Assembly (NCBI GenBank): GCA_027887045.1
Contig: JAPCJH010000002.1
Span: 62,001 to 126,000 of the forward strand
From: Nitrososphaerota archaeon
GTDB taxonomy: Archaea; Thermoproteota; Nitrososphaeria; Nitrososphaerales; Gagatemarchaeaceae
Reading direction: 5' to 3'
Length of the DNA: 64,000 nucleotides
The notes beneath the pieces are model-generated. The model did no database searches. It saw nothing but the letters and a program-made list of their open reading frames with translations, and was not told the DNA's origin. Of this stretch, positions 7,457-15,692 are shown piece after piece; position 1 is the first letter of the stretch; every line of letters starts with the position of its first letter. Position numbers and translations under genes: made by a program.

Positions 7457-8648
7457 AGAGCGTCACTCCCAGGATTGAAGAACCCGTCAACAAGAGCTGC
7501 AGAATCCGAGAAGCTTCCCTCCCGTTTCTTTCTCTTGCTCCTTTTCTCGCAACCTTCAGAAGAAAATCAATCGCGCTTCTCCCGTCCATATCGTCGTCCA
7601 TCGCTGCGAAGAACCGTGCCGAACTTGGGTGGAGCTTCTGATGACCTCCGGCGCTCCTGTCAGCGGTGGCCTTGGCAAGATCTCGCAAACGCCAGTAGGT
7701 GGCTTCCCATTTTCTCACTTCAGATTCGTCGAACTCCGCGTCGACCGTGTGGTGCATCCGCAACAGGTACAACCTCAGGGCGTTCGGGTCGTAGTCTTTC
7801 AACAAGTCTTTGATCCGCAGGACGTTTCCTTTGGATTTGGACATCTTCTCCCACCGCTGAGTCAAAAGACCGGTGTGCACCCAGAATCTTACGAAGGGTT
7901 TGCGCCCGGTGAGAGCTTCCATCTGGGCGATTTCCGCCTCGTGGTGCGGGTAGATCAATTCTCGGGCTCCCCCATGAATATCGTATTGCGCCCCGAAGTG
8001 TTTTGAACTCACGGCAGTGTCCTGGATATGCCACCCGGGAGTTCCTCTCCCCCACGGACTCTCCCACTGCTGCTCGACTGACGATGTTGCCCGCCAGAGA
8101 GAGAAGTCGGCTTGATTCTTCTTCACCCTCGATATCTCCAGTGGCCTCATCATGATTTGTTCCCTGGTCAGATGCGAAAGCTTGCCGAAGTCTGGGAACG
8201 CGTCGATGCTGAAATAGATATTCCCATCGGCAGGATAGGCGTATCCGCGGGAGAGCAGGCCTTTGATCTGCTCAATGACCACTGGGACGAATTTGGACAC
8301 ACTTTCATAGGCGCTCACTGATCTGATGCCCAAGCCCCGCATGTCCGTGAGGAAACTCCGTCTGAATTTTGAAGTGAAGCTGCTCAATCTGATCCCTTCT
8401 GCTTTTGCTCTGTTCACGATGCCTTCGTCCACGTCCGTGATGTTCAGCAGGAATCTGACATTGTACCCAATATACGCGAGGTACCTTGCTAGCATGTCGT
8501 AGAAGAGGTATGTTCGCGCGTGTCCGACGTGCATGAAATCCTGAATCGTCGGACCGCAGACGAACATAGTTGCCTCGCCTGGAACGATGCTTCGGAAGGT
8601 TTCCTTCCTTCGGGTCATCGTGTCGTAGAGCCTCAACTTCGTTGGCAA
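7440..8648 (-). CDS. cysS: Cysteinyl-tRNA synthetase
   Basis: A class I aminoacyl-tRNA synthetase that charges tRNA-Cys. Motifs are CGPTIQDFMHVGHARTY (first zinc ligand and HIGH box), HHEAEIAQMEAL (His/Glu ligands) and KMSKSKGN. The usual second zinc-ligand Cys, in the WHIEC motif of bacterial enzymes, is replaced here by Asp in WHIQDT. The length of 402 residues is about 60 short of bacterial CysRS, mainly in the C-terminal helical domain. The frame is open upstream to 9101, but the TTG at 8648 fits: AAGGAGG lies 8 nt before it (8658-8664) and the conserved start LRLYDTMTRRKE follows. It is co-transcribed with the GNAT gene. Confidence 0.93.
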   Translation of the reverse strand: MPTKLRLYDTMTRRKETFRSIVPGEATMFVCGPTIQDFMHVGHARTYLFYDMLARYLAYIGYNVRFLLNITDVDEGIVNRAKAEGIRLSSFTSKFRRSFLTDMRGLGIRSVSAYESVSKFVPVVIEQIKGLLSRGYAYPADGNIYFSIDAFPDFGKLSHLTREQIMMRPLEISRVKKNQADFSLWRATSSVEQQWESPWGRGTPGWHIQDTAVSSKHFGAQYDIHGGARELIYPHHEAEIAQMEALTGRKPFVRFWVHTGLLTQRWEKMSKSKGNVLRIKDLLKDYDPNALRLYLLRMHHTVDAEFDESEVRKWEATYWRLRDLAKATADRSAGGHQKLHPSSARFFAAMDDDMDGRSAIDFLLKVARKGARERNGREASRILQLLLTGSSILGVTLFDAEN

Positions 8649-8768
8649 TCTGTTAGCCCTCCTTCGGTGCGCTCGAACACTTTCGCGGTTTTCAAGCCAG
8701 ACTCTATTTACGTATTGCCGCGATTGAAGACGTAATAATCGCTCTTTCACCCTCAGCGCCAGTCTTGG

Positions 8769-9044
8769 ATGGTCTACGAGTCTAAGTTGAAGTCGAAGAA
8801 GAGGCTGTTCGAGGAATTGAGGGAGCTTGACGCCGACGCAGGTGTAAGGGCTTGGGGGACGTTCGACGGGAGGAAGAGCCTGATATTCATCACGAGGCAC
8901 TCGGGGAAGTATGCGATTTGGATTAGAGGCGTAAGACTCCGCCGCGGTGATCGGGGAAGTTTCAAGGATTTCAGAGACTACGCATCTGTGAATAGGTTCT
9001 TGAGCTCGACTCTGGATACGCCAATCAAAGCCTACCTGTACTGA
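8769..9044 (+). CDS. Hypothetical 91-residue protein
   Basis: A small basic protein that I do not recognise. The ATG start and compact order of predicted strands (VRAWGTF, SLIFITRHSGKYAIWIRGVRL) suggest a small alpha/beta domain with a helical N-terminus (SKLKSKKRLFEELRELDAD). There is no signal or membrane segment. It lies divergent from cysS across 120 bp and 29 bp upstream of the broken LigB-type gene on the same strand, with which it could share a message. Codon use matches its neighbours, which favours a real gene. Confidence 0.6.
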   Translation: MVYESKLKSKKRLFEELRELDADAGVRAWGTFDGRKSLIFITRHSGKYAIWIRGVRLRRGDRGSFKDFRDYASVNRFLSSTLDTPIKAYLY

Positions 9045-9073
9045 AGGGTAGGATATTGATTGTCGACCGATAG

Positions 9074-9907
9074 ATGGCGTTGGTCTACGCCTGCATTGCA
9101 CCCCACGGAGGAGAGGCGATTCCTAGCCTTTCTAGCAAAGTTGAGCGTCGGAAGTTCGCCGGGACGACGGCGGGGCTTAGAAGAATCGCGGGGCAGATGA
9201 AAGCTGCGAAACCGGACACCATTGTCATATCCACTCCGCACAATCTAAGGCTGTTCCGGAACATTGGCGTCGTAATCTCAGAGTACTCGTCCGGGAAGCT
9301 GTCTGATGGAAGGGGAATAGTCTCGCTGAGTATGCGCGCCAGATGCGACATCGAGTTCGCGAAAGCCCTCCTTTCCGCGGCAGTCGAAGAGAAGTTCCCT
9401 GTCGTGGGGGGCAAAATATGGTAGCTTCGAGGGTCCGACATCTGACCTTCCTATGGATTGGGGCACGTTCGTGCCGCTGTGGTTTTTCAAGGAGGAGGCG
9501 CGAGTCAGGGGCAAGATCGTAATCGTAACTCCATCCCGTGAGATACCGCTTGCCCAGAACTACGAATTCGGGAGGCTCGTCGGGCGCTCATGACTGAGGA
9601 CAAGAAAAAGTACGCTTTCGTCGCGAGCGCGGACCAGGCCCACACCCATTCGGCAAAAGGCCCCTACGGTTACAGTAAAAGCGCGTCCACATATGACAAC
9701 CTGGTCTTGAGTTCGATTCGAATGAACAACCTCAAGCGGCTACTCAACGTAAAGAAGGCGCTCGTGGAAAAGGCGAAACCCGATAGCCTCTGGCAGATGG
9801 CCATGTTGGCAGGGGCGGTCGAGGGGACAAATCTGCGCCCCGAGACATTCTCCTACCAAATTCCGACTTACTACGGGATGATATGCGCGGGTTTTCGGAA
9901 ATCATAG
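9074..9907 (+). pseudogene. LigB-type extradiol dioxygenase-like gene, broken by two frame changes
   Basis: Three reading-frame segments together give about 279 residues, the normal length of a class III extradiol ring-cleavage dioxygenase (LigB/MEMO-like) subunit. Segment 1 (9074-9424) has IAPHGGEAIPSL and STPHNLRL with metal-ligand-type His residues. Segment 2 (9417-9594) continues as YGSFEGPTSDLPMDWGTFVPLWFF in the next frame. Segment 3 (9590-9907) returns to the first frame with FVASADQAHTHSAKGPYGYS, the C-terminal His motif. The first change sits on an AAAA run at 9413-9416; the second falls on an ATGA stop/start overlap. The shifts compensate each other. It could be a recent pseudogene, a sequencing artefact, or programmed recoding. 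Confidence 0.75.
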
Positions 9908-10013
9908 AGCGAGCCGATTGGCGCAGACGCGGGCATCGAAGGGGTAAGAAGGAAGGAGCTCTCATATTGTATCACAATGCTTTTACGGGTTCACGTGCCG
10001 AGAAAAAGGTCCT

Positions 10014-10850
10014 TTGCCGATTGCCAGTTGGGGACGTGCAGCGAAGGTGGGAATCTTACTCGCGCTCATTGCTTCCACCATTCTCCTGAGCGAGAGCGTC
10101 AACTCGCTGGCGCAGGGGATTACGGTGCGGGCTGGAGGAAAATTCTTCGATTGCTGCATCGTTTCAATCGCGAACAACGACACCGGATGGATCCTCGTCA
10201 GGGTGGCGCTCATGCGACCGAGTCTTCTCGGCACACCGATACCGAACGTCAACGTTTCTCTGCTCAGAACCGACGCGGGTACCATCGTCCCGCTCAGCCT
10301 CAGGACAGATTCGAATGGGTCGATCAAGTTCCCATTGGAACCGGGAGGATACGCTGTTACGGTCGCCGACCCTAGGTTCCATCTCTTCACGACAGTCAAG
10401 GTTCTCTCCCAACGCCTAACGGAATTGGACGTCGACGTGAAGAGGACGGATTACCCAGCTCAATTCTTCGAAGTATCAAGCAGGGATTCGTCGGGCTGGC
10501 TGGAAACCTGGAATACCATCACGGTAATGGTGAGCGAAAACACTCCCATATCGCAGGCGAATCGCACTGTCTTCTTGAACTTCGTGAACTATGTGGGTTT
10601 CGGCAATAACGGAACACTGCTCAGTTTCACAATTGTACAGATCAATTCCACGCACGGCAGTTTTCGCATCATCGCTGTAGATGCAGCGAGCCCCTTGGAG
10701 GCCGAGATGCACCTATTGAGTGCTGACATGCGGCCGAGTGGCCTTTGGCTGACTTTGAGCCCCTCGGCGCCTCTGAGCATTTCAGGTGTGTCCGCGGTTC
10801 TGATTGAGTCCTACAACACGCAGTATAGGGTGAATACATACGGCTTTTGA
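10014..10850 (+). CDS. Exported protein with Ig-like repeat domain, first gene of the MoxR operon
   Basis: A 278-residue protein with an N-terminal hydrophobic segment (AKVGILLALIASTILLSESV), either a signal peptide or an anchor, followed by an extracellular part. Residues 60-140 read like a carboxypeptidase-regulatory or Big-type beta-sandwich (PIPNVNVSLLRTDAGTIVPLSLRTDSNGSIKFPLEPGGYAVTV). The rest is beta-rich and Asn/Ser/Thr-rich, with several possible N-glycosylation sites (NNDT, NRT, NGT, NST). TTG at 10014 is the best start. It is spaced 7 bp from the next gene, so it is part of the moxR operon. It may be an envelope protein that the MoxR system helps to assemble, an inference from position. 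Confidence 0.75.
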   Translation: MPIASWGRAAKVGILLALIASTILLSESVNSLAQGITVRAGGKFFDCCIVSIANNDTGWILVRVALMRPSLLGTPIPNVNVSLLRTDAGTIVPLSLRTDSNGSIKFPLEPGGYAVTVADPRFHLFTTVKVLSQRLTELDVDVKRTDYPAQFFEVSSRDSSGWLETWNTITVMVSENTPISQANRTVFLNFVNYVGFGNNGTLLSFTIVQINSTHGSFRIIAVDAASPLEAEMHLLSADMRPSGLWLTLSPSAPLSISGVSAVLIESYNTQYRVNTYGF

Positions 10851-10857
10851 CTATCTC

Positions 10858-11199
10858 TTGGTGTTCTTGGACATCGCAATCTATGTCTCCCTAGCTTTTG
10901 GAATCGTCCGAGCCGTGAGGATGATTCAACCCCAAGTGCGGGACACCGTCACGGCGTTTGGTTTCCTCGAAAAGGCGCTCAGGAAGAAGTTCCCCGACCT
11001 GCCTGCCGGATTCACATGGCGAGAGGGTGTCGAGCGGGCGAGATTGCTGAATCTTAAGGTGAGTTGGGAAGAAATCCAGGGCGCTCTGGCACAATACGAG
11101 CGGTTCAGGTACGGCGGTGGGAGCAAGCCCGAGCCAGCGCCAGCAGAAGTGGTGAAGCTTGCGAGAATCCTGTCGGGAGGAGTCAGACTTGGAAACTGA
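10858..11199 (+). CDS. DUF4129-like small protein of the MoxR operon
   Basis: A 113-residue protein with one N-terminal membrane helix (FLDIAIYVSLAFGIVRAV) and a cytoplasmic helical domain. The pattern AFGFLEKALRKKFPDLPAGFTWREGVERARLL and the later YERFRYGGG resemble the C-terminal DUF4129 domain found next to MoxR/DUF58 genes and in transglutaminase-like TgpA proteins. DUF4129 usually occurs as a tail of a larger membrane protein; here it is nearly free-standing. It starts at a TTG 7 bp after the previous gene and overlaps moxR by 11 bp, showing tight operon coupling. Confidence 0.72.
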   Translation: MVFLDIAIYVSLAFGIVRAVRMIQPQVRDTVTAFGFLEKALRKKFPDLPAGFTWREGVERARLLNLKVSWEEIQGALAQYERFRYGGGSKPEPAPAEVVKLARILSGGVRLGN

Positions 11200-12124
11200 C
11201 CTCCGCTCGAATGTGATAGAGGAGGTCAGAAAGGTCGTTGTCGGCAGAGAGGAAGAGACGGGACTCCTGCTGGTCTCGCTATTGGCGAGAGGACACGCGC
11301 TGCTGGAAGGTGTCCCCGGGGTCTCCAAGACGATGCTCGCGAAAGCCTTCTCCAAGTGTCTCGGACTCGGTTTCAAGCGGGCGCAGTTCACTCCGGACAT
11401 GCTTCCGCTCGATATCATCGGCGGATTGATCTTCAATATGAAGAGCAGAGAATTCGAACTCAGGAAGGGGCCGGTCTTCACCAACATACTCTTGGCCGAT
11501 GAGATCAATCGCGCACCCCCGAAAGTGCAGAGCGCTCTCTTGGAGGCGATGCAAGAACTTCAGGTGACGATCGAAGGGCGCTCCGAACTGCTCCCTGTCC
11601 CGTTCATGGTTATGGCGACGCAAAATCCGCTGGAATTCCAGGGGGTGTATCCGCTTCCCGAAGGCGAGCTCGACAGGTTCATGGTCAAGATAAAGCTCCC
11701 GTATCCATCCAAACTTGTGGAGTCTGCCATAATCAAACGCAACCTGTCTCCAATGGATCTTGACGCGGTGCAGCAGGTGGTCAGCCAACCCGAACTGATG
11801 GAGATCTTCAGCCGCGTCGAGGAAGTGAAAGTGTCTGACGAGATCCTGGACTATTTGGCGAGCATAGCGCAGGAAACTCGATCGGATCAGAGGGTAAGTT
11901 TGGGAGCGAGCCCCCGGGCTTTGGTTCATCTTGTACACTCTTCAAGAGCAAACGCATACCTGGACGGCAGAAGTTTCGTCGTCCCCGACGACGTGAAGCG
12001 GATGCTCGTCCACGTTCTCACACATCGGCTCAAGCTGGACCAGTCCCAAATCTTGCGCGGGTCCACGCCTGACGTTGACGTATTGATTCGAGAGGTCGTC
12101 GAGCGGGTGAAGCCGCCACGGTAG
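11189..12124 (+). CDS. moxR: MoxR-family AAA+ ATPase
   Basis: A 311-residue MoxR AAA+ ATPase, a chaperone-like ATPase that remodels or inserts cofactors into partner proteins, usually together with a DUF58 protein. Visible motifs are Walker A EGVPGVSKTMLAKAF, the MoxR signature FKRAQFTPDMLPLDIIGG, Walker B ILLADEINRAPPKVQSALLEAMQE, sensor 1 MATQNPLEFQGVYPLPEGELDRF, and a C-terminal lid with LGASPRALVHL. The start is TTG at 11189, preceded by GGAGG at 11176-11180 with 8-nt spacing. An upstream TTG at 11159 lacks such a site. Its position between DUF4129-like and DUF58 genes matches the classical MoxR gene order. Confidence 0.95.
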   Translation: METDLRSNVIEEVRKVVVGREEETGLLLVSLLARGHALLEGVPGVSKTMLAKAFSKCLGLGFKRAQFTPDMLPLDIIGGLIFNMKSREFELRKGPVFTNILLADEINRAPPKVQSALLEAMQELQVTIEGRSELLPVPFMVMATQNPLEFQGVYPLPEGELDRFMVKIKLPYPSKLVESAIIKRNLSPMDLDAVQQVVSQPELMEIFSRVEEVKVSDEILDYLASIAQETRSDQRVSLGASPRALVHLVHSSRANAYLDGRSFVVPDDVKRMLVHVLTHRLKLDQSQILRGSTPDVDVLIREVVERVKPPR

Positions 12125-12159
12125 TCCTCACCTCAAGAGGAAAAGATTACCTGAAGACT

Positions 12160-13233
12160 GTGGTCATCGTCACTGCAACAGCCACTCTCCTCGCCTTCAG
12201 ACTCGCGATGGCACTCGCCTTCGCGCTCGTGATGATCGCGGCATTTTCCTATCTTTCGTTCAGGTTGTTGCCCAGAAAGGCGGAAGGCGTCTCAGTCGAG
12301 CCCAGGAGAATAGCCGCATTCAAGCTCGAGAAATCGAGGATTACTTTGAGGCTCCGCATCGTCGGGAAGAGTTGGCTGAATCTTCGCATACTATCGGTGA
12401 GGATGCCCCAGGGAGTCGACTGTGAGATTGAATTTGTTGACAATCAGACGAGCCGGGTCCTAGCACGCCCCCGGTACGCGGGTAGATTCTCGGGATTTGG
12501 AGTGGAGATAGAACTGAGCGACCCGCTGGGGATCTTCGCGGAGACTGAGGAAATTAACGTCGCCGAGTTCGCGGTAGAGGCATTTCCGCTCGCCTTGCTC
12601 GCCCCCGCGCGGAGGTTGATGTTGCCCGCAATCACAATGGGCGAACTCCCGGCGGGGAGGAGAGGTACGGGGCAGGAGGTCTATTCCGTGGAGGCTTATC
12701 AGCCCGCTATGGACACGCGTGACATACTTTGGAAGCGGGTCGCTCAGATGCCCGACGAGTCGCTCGTCGCGAAGGCAGGAGAATCAAACGTCCTCAAGGA
12801 GCTTAAGGTCGGCCTCATAGAGGTCGCTGACCGCGGGGCAGAAAGACCGCGTTGGATGGATGAGGTTACGGAGAGCGTGGCCCAGTTGGGCAAGAGTTTG
12901 CTGGAGATCGGGATTCAAGTCGTCGTCCTGAAACCTACCTCCCAGGGAAGACTGAAGACTTCAGCTGTGGACATTGGAAGTTTGACCAGGAGCGTGATGG
13001 AAATGTGGAAGGGCGATCCTGGGACTAAAGGACTGGAGGCCGTTCTAGGGGAGTCGGACATCATAATTGCAGGCACGAAGGAGTTCGACATCCTGGCACT
13101 CTCGAAGGTCATCGGCTCGAAGCCAACCCTACTGATTGCGGACGGAGGGCCCGTAAGGAAGTCTGGTGGCAGGACCGTCGTGAAGTCTGGACCTGAGAGC
13201 ATCGACAAGCTCCTAATGTTGGTGTTTGCTTGA
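12160..13233 (+). CDS. DUF58-domain membrane protein
   Basis: A 357-residue partner of MoxR. Two hydrophobic stretches near the N-terminus (about 2-30) anchor it, followed by a beta-sandwich region (50-150) and the DUF58 core with EVYSVEAYQPAMDTRDILWKRVAQMPDESLVAKAGE, the family signature that precedes a von Willebrand A-like domain. The remaining 150 residues are the vWA-like fold (VGLIEVADRG, IQVVVLKP, DIIIAGTKEFD, PTLLIADGG). A full MIDAS DxSxS is not obvious. The GTG start lies 35 bp after moxR, and the stop overlaps the next start in TTGA. Confidence 0.9.
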   Translation: MVIVTATATLLAFRLAMALAFALVMIAAFSYLSFRLLPRKAEGVSVEPRRIAAFKLEKSRITLRLRIVGKSWLNLRILSVRMPQGVDCEIEFVDNQTSRVLARPRYAGRFSGFGVEIELSDPLGIFAETEEINVAEFAVEAFPLALLAPARRLMLPAITMGELPAGRRGTGQEVYSVEAYQPAMDTRDILWKRVAQMPDESLVAKAGESNVLKELKVGLIEVADRGAERPRWMDEVTESVAQLGKSLLEIGIQVVVLKPTSQGRLKTSAVDIGSLTRSVMEMWKGDPGTKGLEAVLGESDIIIAGTKEFDILALSKVIGSKPTLLIADGGPVRKSGGRTVVKSGPESIDKLLMLVFA

Positions 13234-14036
13234 ACAGCAAGACGAGCGTTCGACTGGCGCTGGCGATTGGTTCTGGAGGTGCAGTATTGGGTCTGTACGG
13301 AGTTTTTTTGGTGGAGCTCATCTCTGGAGGTACCTTCCTCCCTCAGACTGCATTCGAGTACACAATCCTGTCATTTCAGCTTTTCAAACTCGCGATTATC
13401 GCTTCGATCAAGCGTCTCAGGGAAGGAAGCATGGCCTTCCTATTCGACATCTTCGCAGTTGAAATGCTGGTCTTCCCTGTCTTGATAGTCCTAGCCCTGG
13501 CGACGGGGGAGGGGGCTTACCTCGGGTTCGCAGGGAGCATCTTCTTCGTCTGGCCGTCTGCGGTTTTGATAGTCTTTCCGCTGATCTCGATTTACAGGTT
13601 CGTCCGCTCCGTTCTAAGGGTCGGGGCCCCTTCTGGGGTACTCCCCACGGCAATCTCCCACTTCGGACTCTTCGCGTTCGTCTTGGGCGTGGTGAACAGC
13701 ACCTCCACTTCGGGAGGACTTGCGGGCTTGTCGAAACAACTGATCACCGCGCTCGTGAGTCAGGCTTCTCTTCCCGCCGACGTACTCTCGACGGAGACGG
13801 AAGCGACCGCTGCGCTTGCCCTGTATGTCAGCCTGATTCTCTATGCTACTTGGTGGCGGGAGAAGAGACTCGAGCCAAAGCGTCTGATCGCACTAGTGGT
13901 CCCGCTCGGGGGGACTTTAGCAGCCACAGGCTGGACGTTGCTGGTCGACTCCCTGATTCATAACGCCCTGCTCATCTTCGGCGTGCCGACCGTCGTAACC
14001 GCAGTCGCGCTGTGGTGGCTCACGCGTGCGAGTTAG
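13230..14036 (+). CDS. Polytopic membrane protein of the MoxR operon
   Basis: A 268-residue protein with about seven membrane helices (near residues 8-30, 42-62, 68-92, 98-118, 135-152, 195-210, 222-262) and few charged loops. I do not recognise a family beyond archaeal MoxR-linked membrane proteins. Its TTG start overlaps the DUF58 stop codon in a TTGA tetranucleotide, and its 3' end overlaps the next gene by 11 bp, so it must be translated with both. It may be the membrane scaffold or exporter component of the MoxR system; this is inferred from position only. Confidence 0.78.
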   Translation: MNSKTSVRLALAIGSGGAVLGLYGVFLVELISGGTFLPQTAFEYTILSFQLFKLAIIASIKRLREGSMAFLFDIFAVEMLVFPVLIVLALATGEGAYLGFAGSIFFVWPSAVLIVFPLISIYRFVRSVLRVGAPSGVLPTAISHFGLFAFVLGVVNSTSTSGGLAGLSKQLITALVSQASLPADVLSTETEATAALALYVSLILYATWWREKRLEPKRLIALVVPLGGTLAATGWTLLVDSLIHNALLIFGVPTVVTAVALWWLTRAS

Positions 14037-15654
14037 AACGATCTTCTGTCTCTTCATCGTAGGAGCGCTGCTCCATTCCGAAGCCGTTGGAATCGCAGCT
14101 GTCTCGGTCCCGGTTCAACCTGCACCGGATATTGCGCTCGGATATGGAGCGGCAGACCTCACCCCGATAAGTCAAGGGGTTCCGATTTACACAGTCAACG
14201 ACACACTTTGGTTGGCTTCTTACTACGCGACCTCAATCGGGGTGACGGTCCAGCCCCCTAATTCGCTTCTTGTTTCGCACCGGACCGCAGATCCAACGAC
14301 GCCTCTGCCGCTGTACACTTTCGTCGGCTCCGACTCGTCTGGAACCTGGCAGCTCCTCTTTTCGACTCCGACCGGCGGACAATTTGTGGTCCCGTTCCAA
14401 TACGTCGGGGGAGGAGCGAGCATAGTCCCCACCCCGACGAACTACAGCATCACAAACTCTGGAAGTCTTGTTATCAACTTCAAAGCCGACATCGGGACCG
14501 CGTACCAAATCAAGTCGTGCGTTCTGGGCGCGGGCGTTCCAAACGTCGTGAACCTCGACCTTCCGTCGGACATTGGGAACGGGAAGCTCGGACTATTGCG
14601 ACAAGGGGTGGACCTGACCGCGACCCTTTCGGGTAGCGTCAGCAAACCGTTCATTCTCTGGCTTGAACTCTATCACCAGTATTCCTATTCCTTGATGAAC
14701 TCCGATGGCCTTGTCGCTAGGGACGTTCTTTCAGCATCGTCCACTCCGACCCAGTTCTCGCCCAGCAGCGTTCCGGCGGGCTTCCCGCTCCTCCAGAAGG
14801 TGGGACTTAGAACGGGGCGATACACCCTGAGGACCTTCTTCCGGAGCGCTTCGGGACTCGAAGTCGAGGAGACGAGCGTTCTTTTGCCGGACCAGGGGTC
14901 CTGGCTCTGGCTCGGTGGTTGCACCGCGACAAGTGACGTGGCGTCGGCCGGATTCTCCACGGTCTCCTCTCTGACAGCGGCGCCGGGCACGTGGCCTCGG
15001 GAGCTGCTCATGATGTACCGGGTGGACGGGGTCGAAATGTTCGCCTCTAGGGCGATCGACCTCGAGCCGGTCGTCTTAAACGTGGCATCGCCGCGATGGC
15101 TGGGAGAACCGATAGACATCGGTGTCTCAGCTTCACAGACCTCCGGAAACGCCTTGCTGAAGGTGGTGAACACGACGATATACATTGTGGCAAAGAACTA
15201 CCCCTTGCAACTTGTCATACGTCTTTCCTTTGGAAACGAGACATTTTCTACGATCACGACGCAGGTCGTGACACCGTTTAGTTCCCAAATTCTGAACGTT
15301 TCCCTTGGCAAATTGACCGTGCAAGTAAGGAATGGCGATCGTCCAGCGATCGCTCTCGTGAAGCTCTCCGATGGGGCGGGCGGGAGCGCGATGAAAACGA
15401 CCGACTCCAGAGGAGCGACGAATTTCTTTGTCCCCGCAGGCAATTATTCGGTCGTCACAAGCTACAACGGCACTGGCAAGCGAGAAATTGTGACCGTCCG
15501 AGATGGTGCCTCTAGCTCGGTATTGGTAGACTTCGCTGGGAGCGGTAGCGACCCGTCTACGTTCGTCCTGGTAGCCGCCGGAGTGGCCGGTAGCTTTGCG
15601 ACTCTGCTTGTTTGGTTGTGGCCGGCGATCAAACGCTCTCGCTACAACGCATAG
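14026..15654 (+). CDS. Large exported protein with C-terminal membrane anchor
   Basis: A 542-residue surface protein with an N-terminal signal-like segment (FCLFIVGALLHSEAVGIAAVS), a long beta-rich, Ser/Thr/Gly/Pro-rich ectodomain, and a C-terminal anchor (FVLVAAGVAGSFATLLVWLWPAI) with basic residues after it. Around residues 430-500 a carboxypeptidase-regulatory-like unit is visible (ALVKLSDGAGGSAMKTTDSRGATNFFVPAGNYSVVTSYNG), similar to the unit in the first gene of this operon. Start GTG at 14026 overlaps the previous gene by 11 bp. It is the last gene of the six-gene MoxR set and is a plausible end product or client of that system. Confidence 0.78.
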   Translation: MRVRTIFCLFIVGALLHSEAVGIAAVSVPVQPAPDIALGYGAADLTPISQGVPIYTVNDTLWLASYYATSIGVTVQPPNSLLVSHRTADPTTPLPLYTFVGSDSSGTWQLLFSTPTGGQFVVPFQYVGGGASIVPTPTNYSITNSGSLVINFKADIGTAYQIKSCVLGAGVPNVVNLDLPSDIGNGKLGLLRQGVDLTATLSGSVSKPFILWLELYHQYSYSLMNSDGLVARDVLSASSTPTQFSPSSVPAGFPLLQKVGLRTGRYTLRTFFRSASGLEVEETSVLLPDQGSWLWLGGCTATSDVASAGFSTVSSLTAAPGTWPRELLMMYRVDGVEMFASRAIDLEPVVLNVASPRWLGEPIDIGVSASQTSGNALLKVVNTTIYIVAKNYPLQLVIRLSFGNETFSTITTQVVTPFSSQILNVSLGKLTVQVRNGDRPAIALVKLSDGAGGSAMKTTDSRGATNFFVPAGNYSVVTSYNGTGKREIVTVRDGASSSVLVDFAGSGSDPSTFVLVAAGVAGSFATLLVWLWPAIKRSRYNA

Positions 15655-15692
15655 CCGTTGGCGAAATCGGTGAGGAGGCGAGCGAGAGAGTT

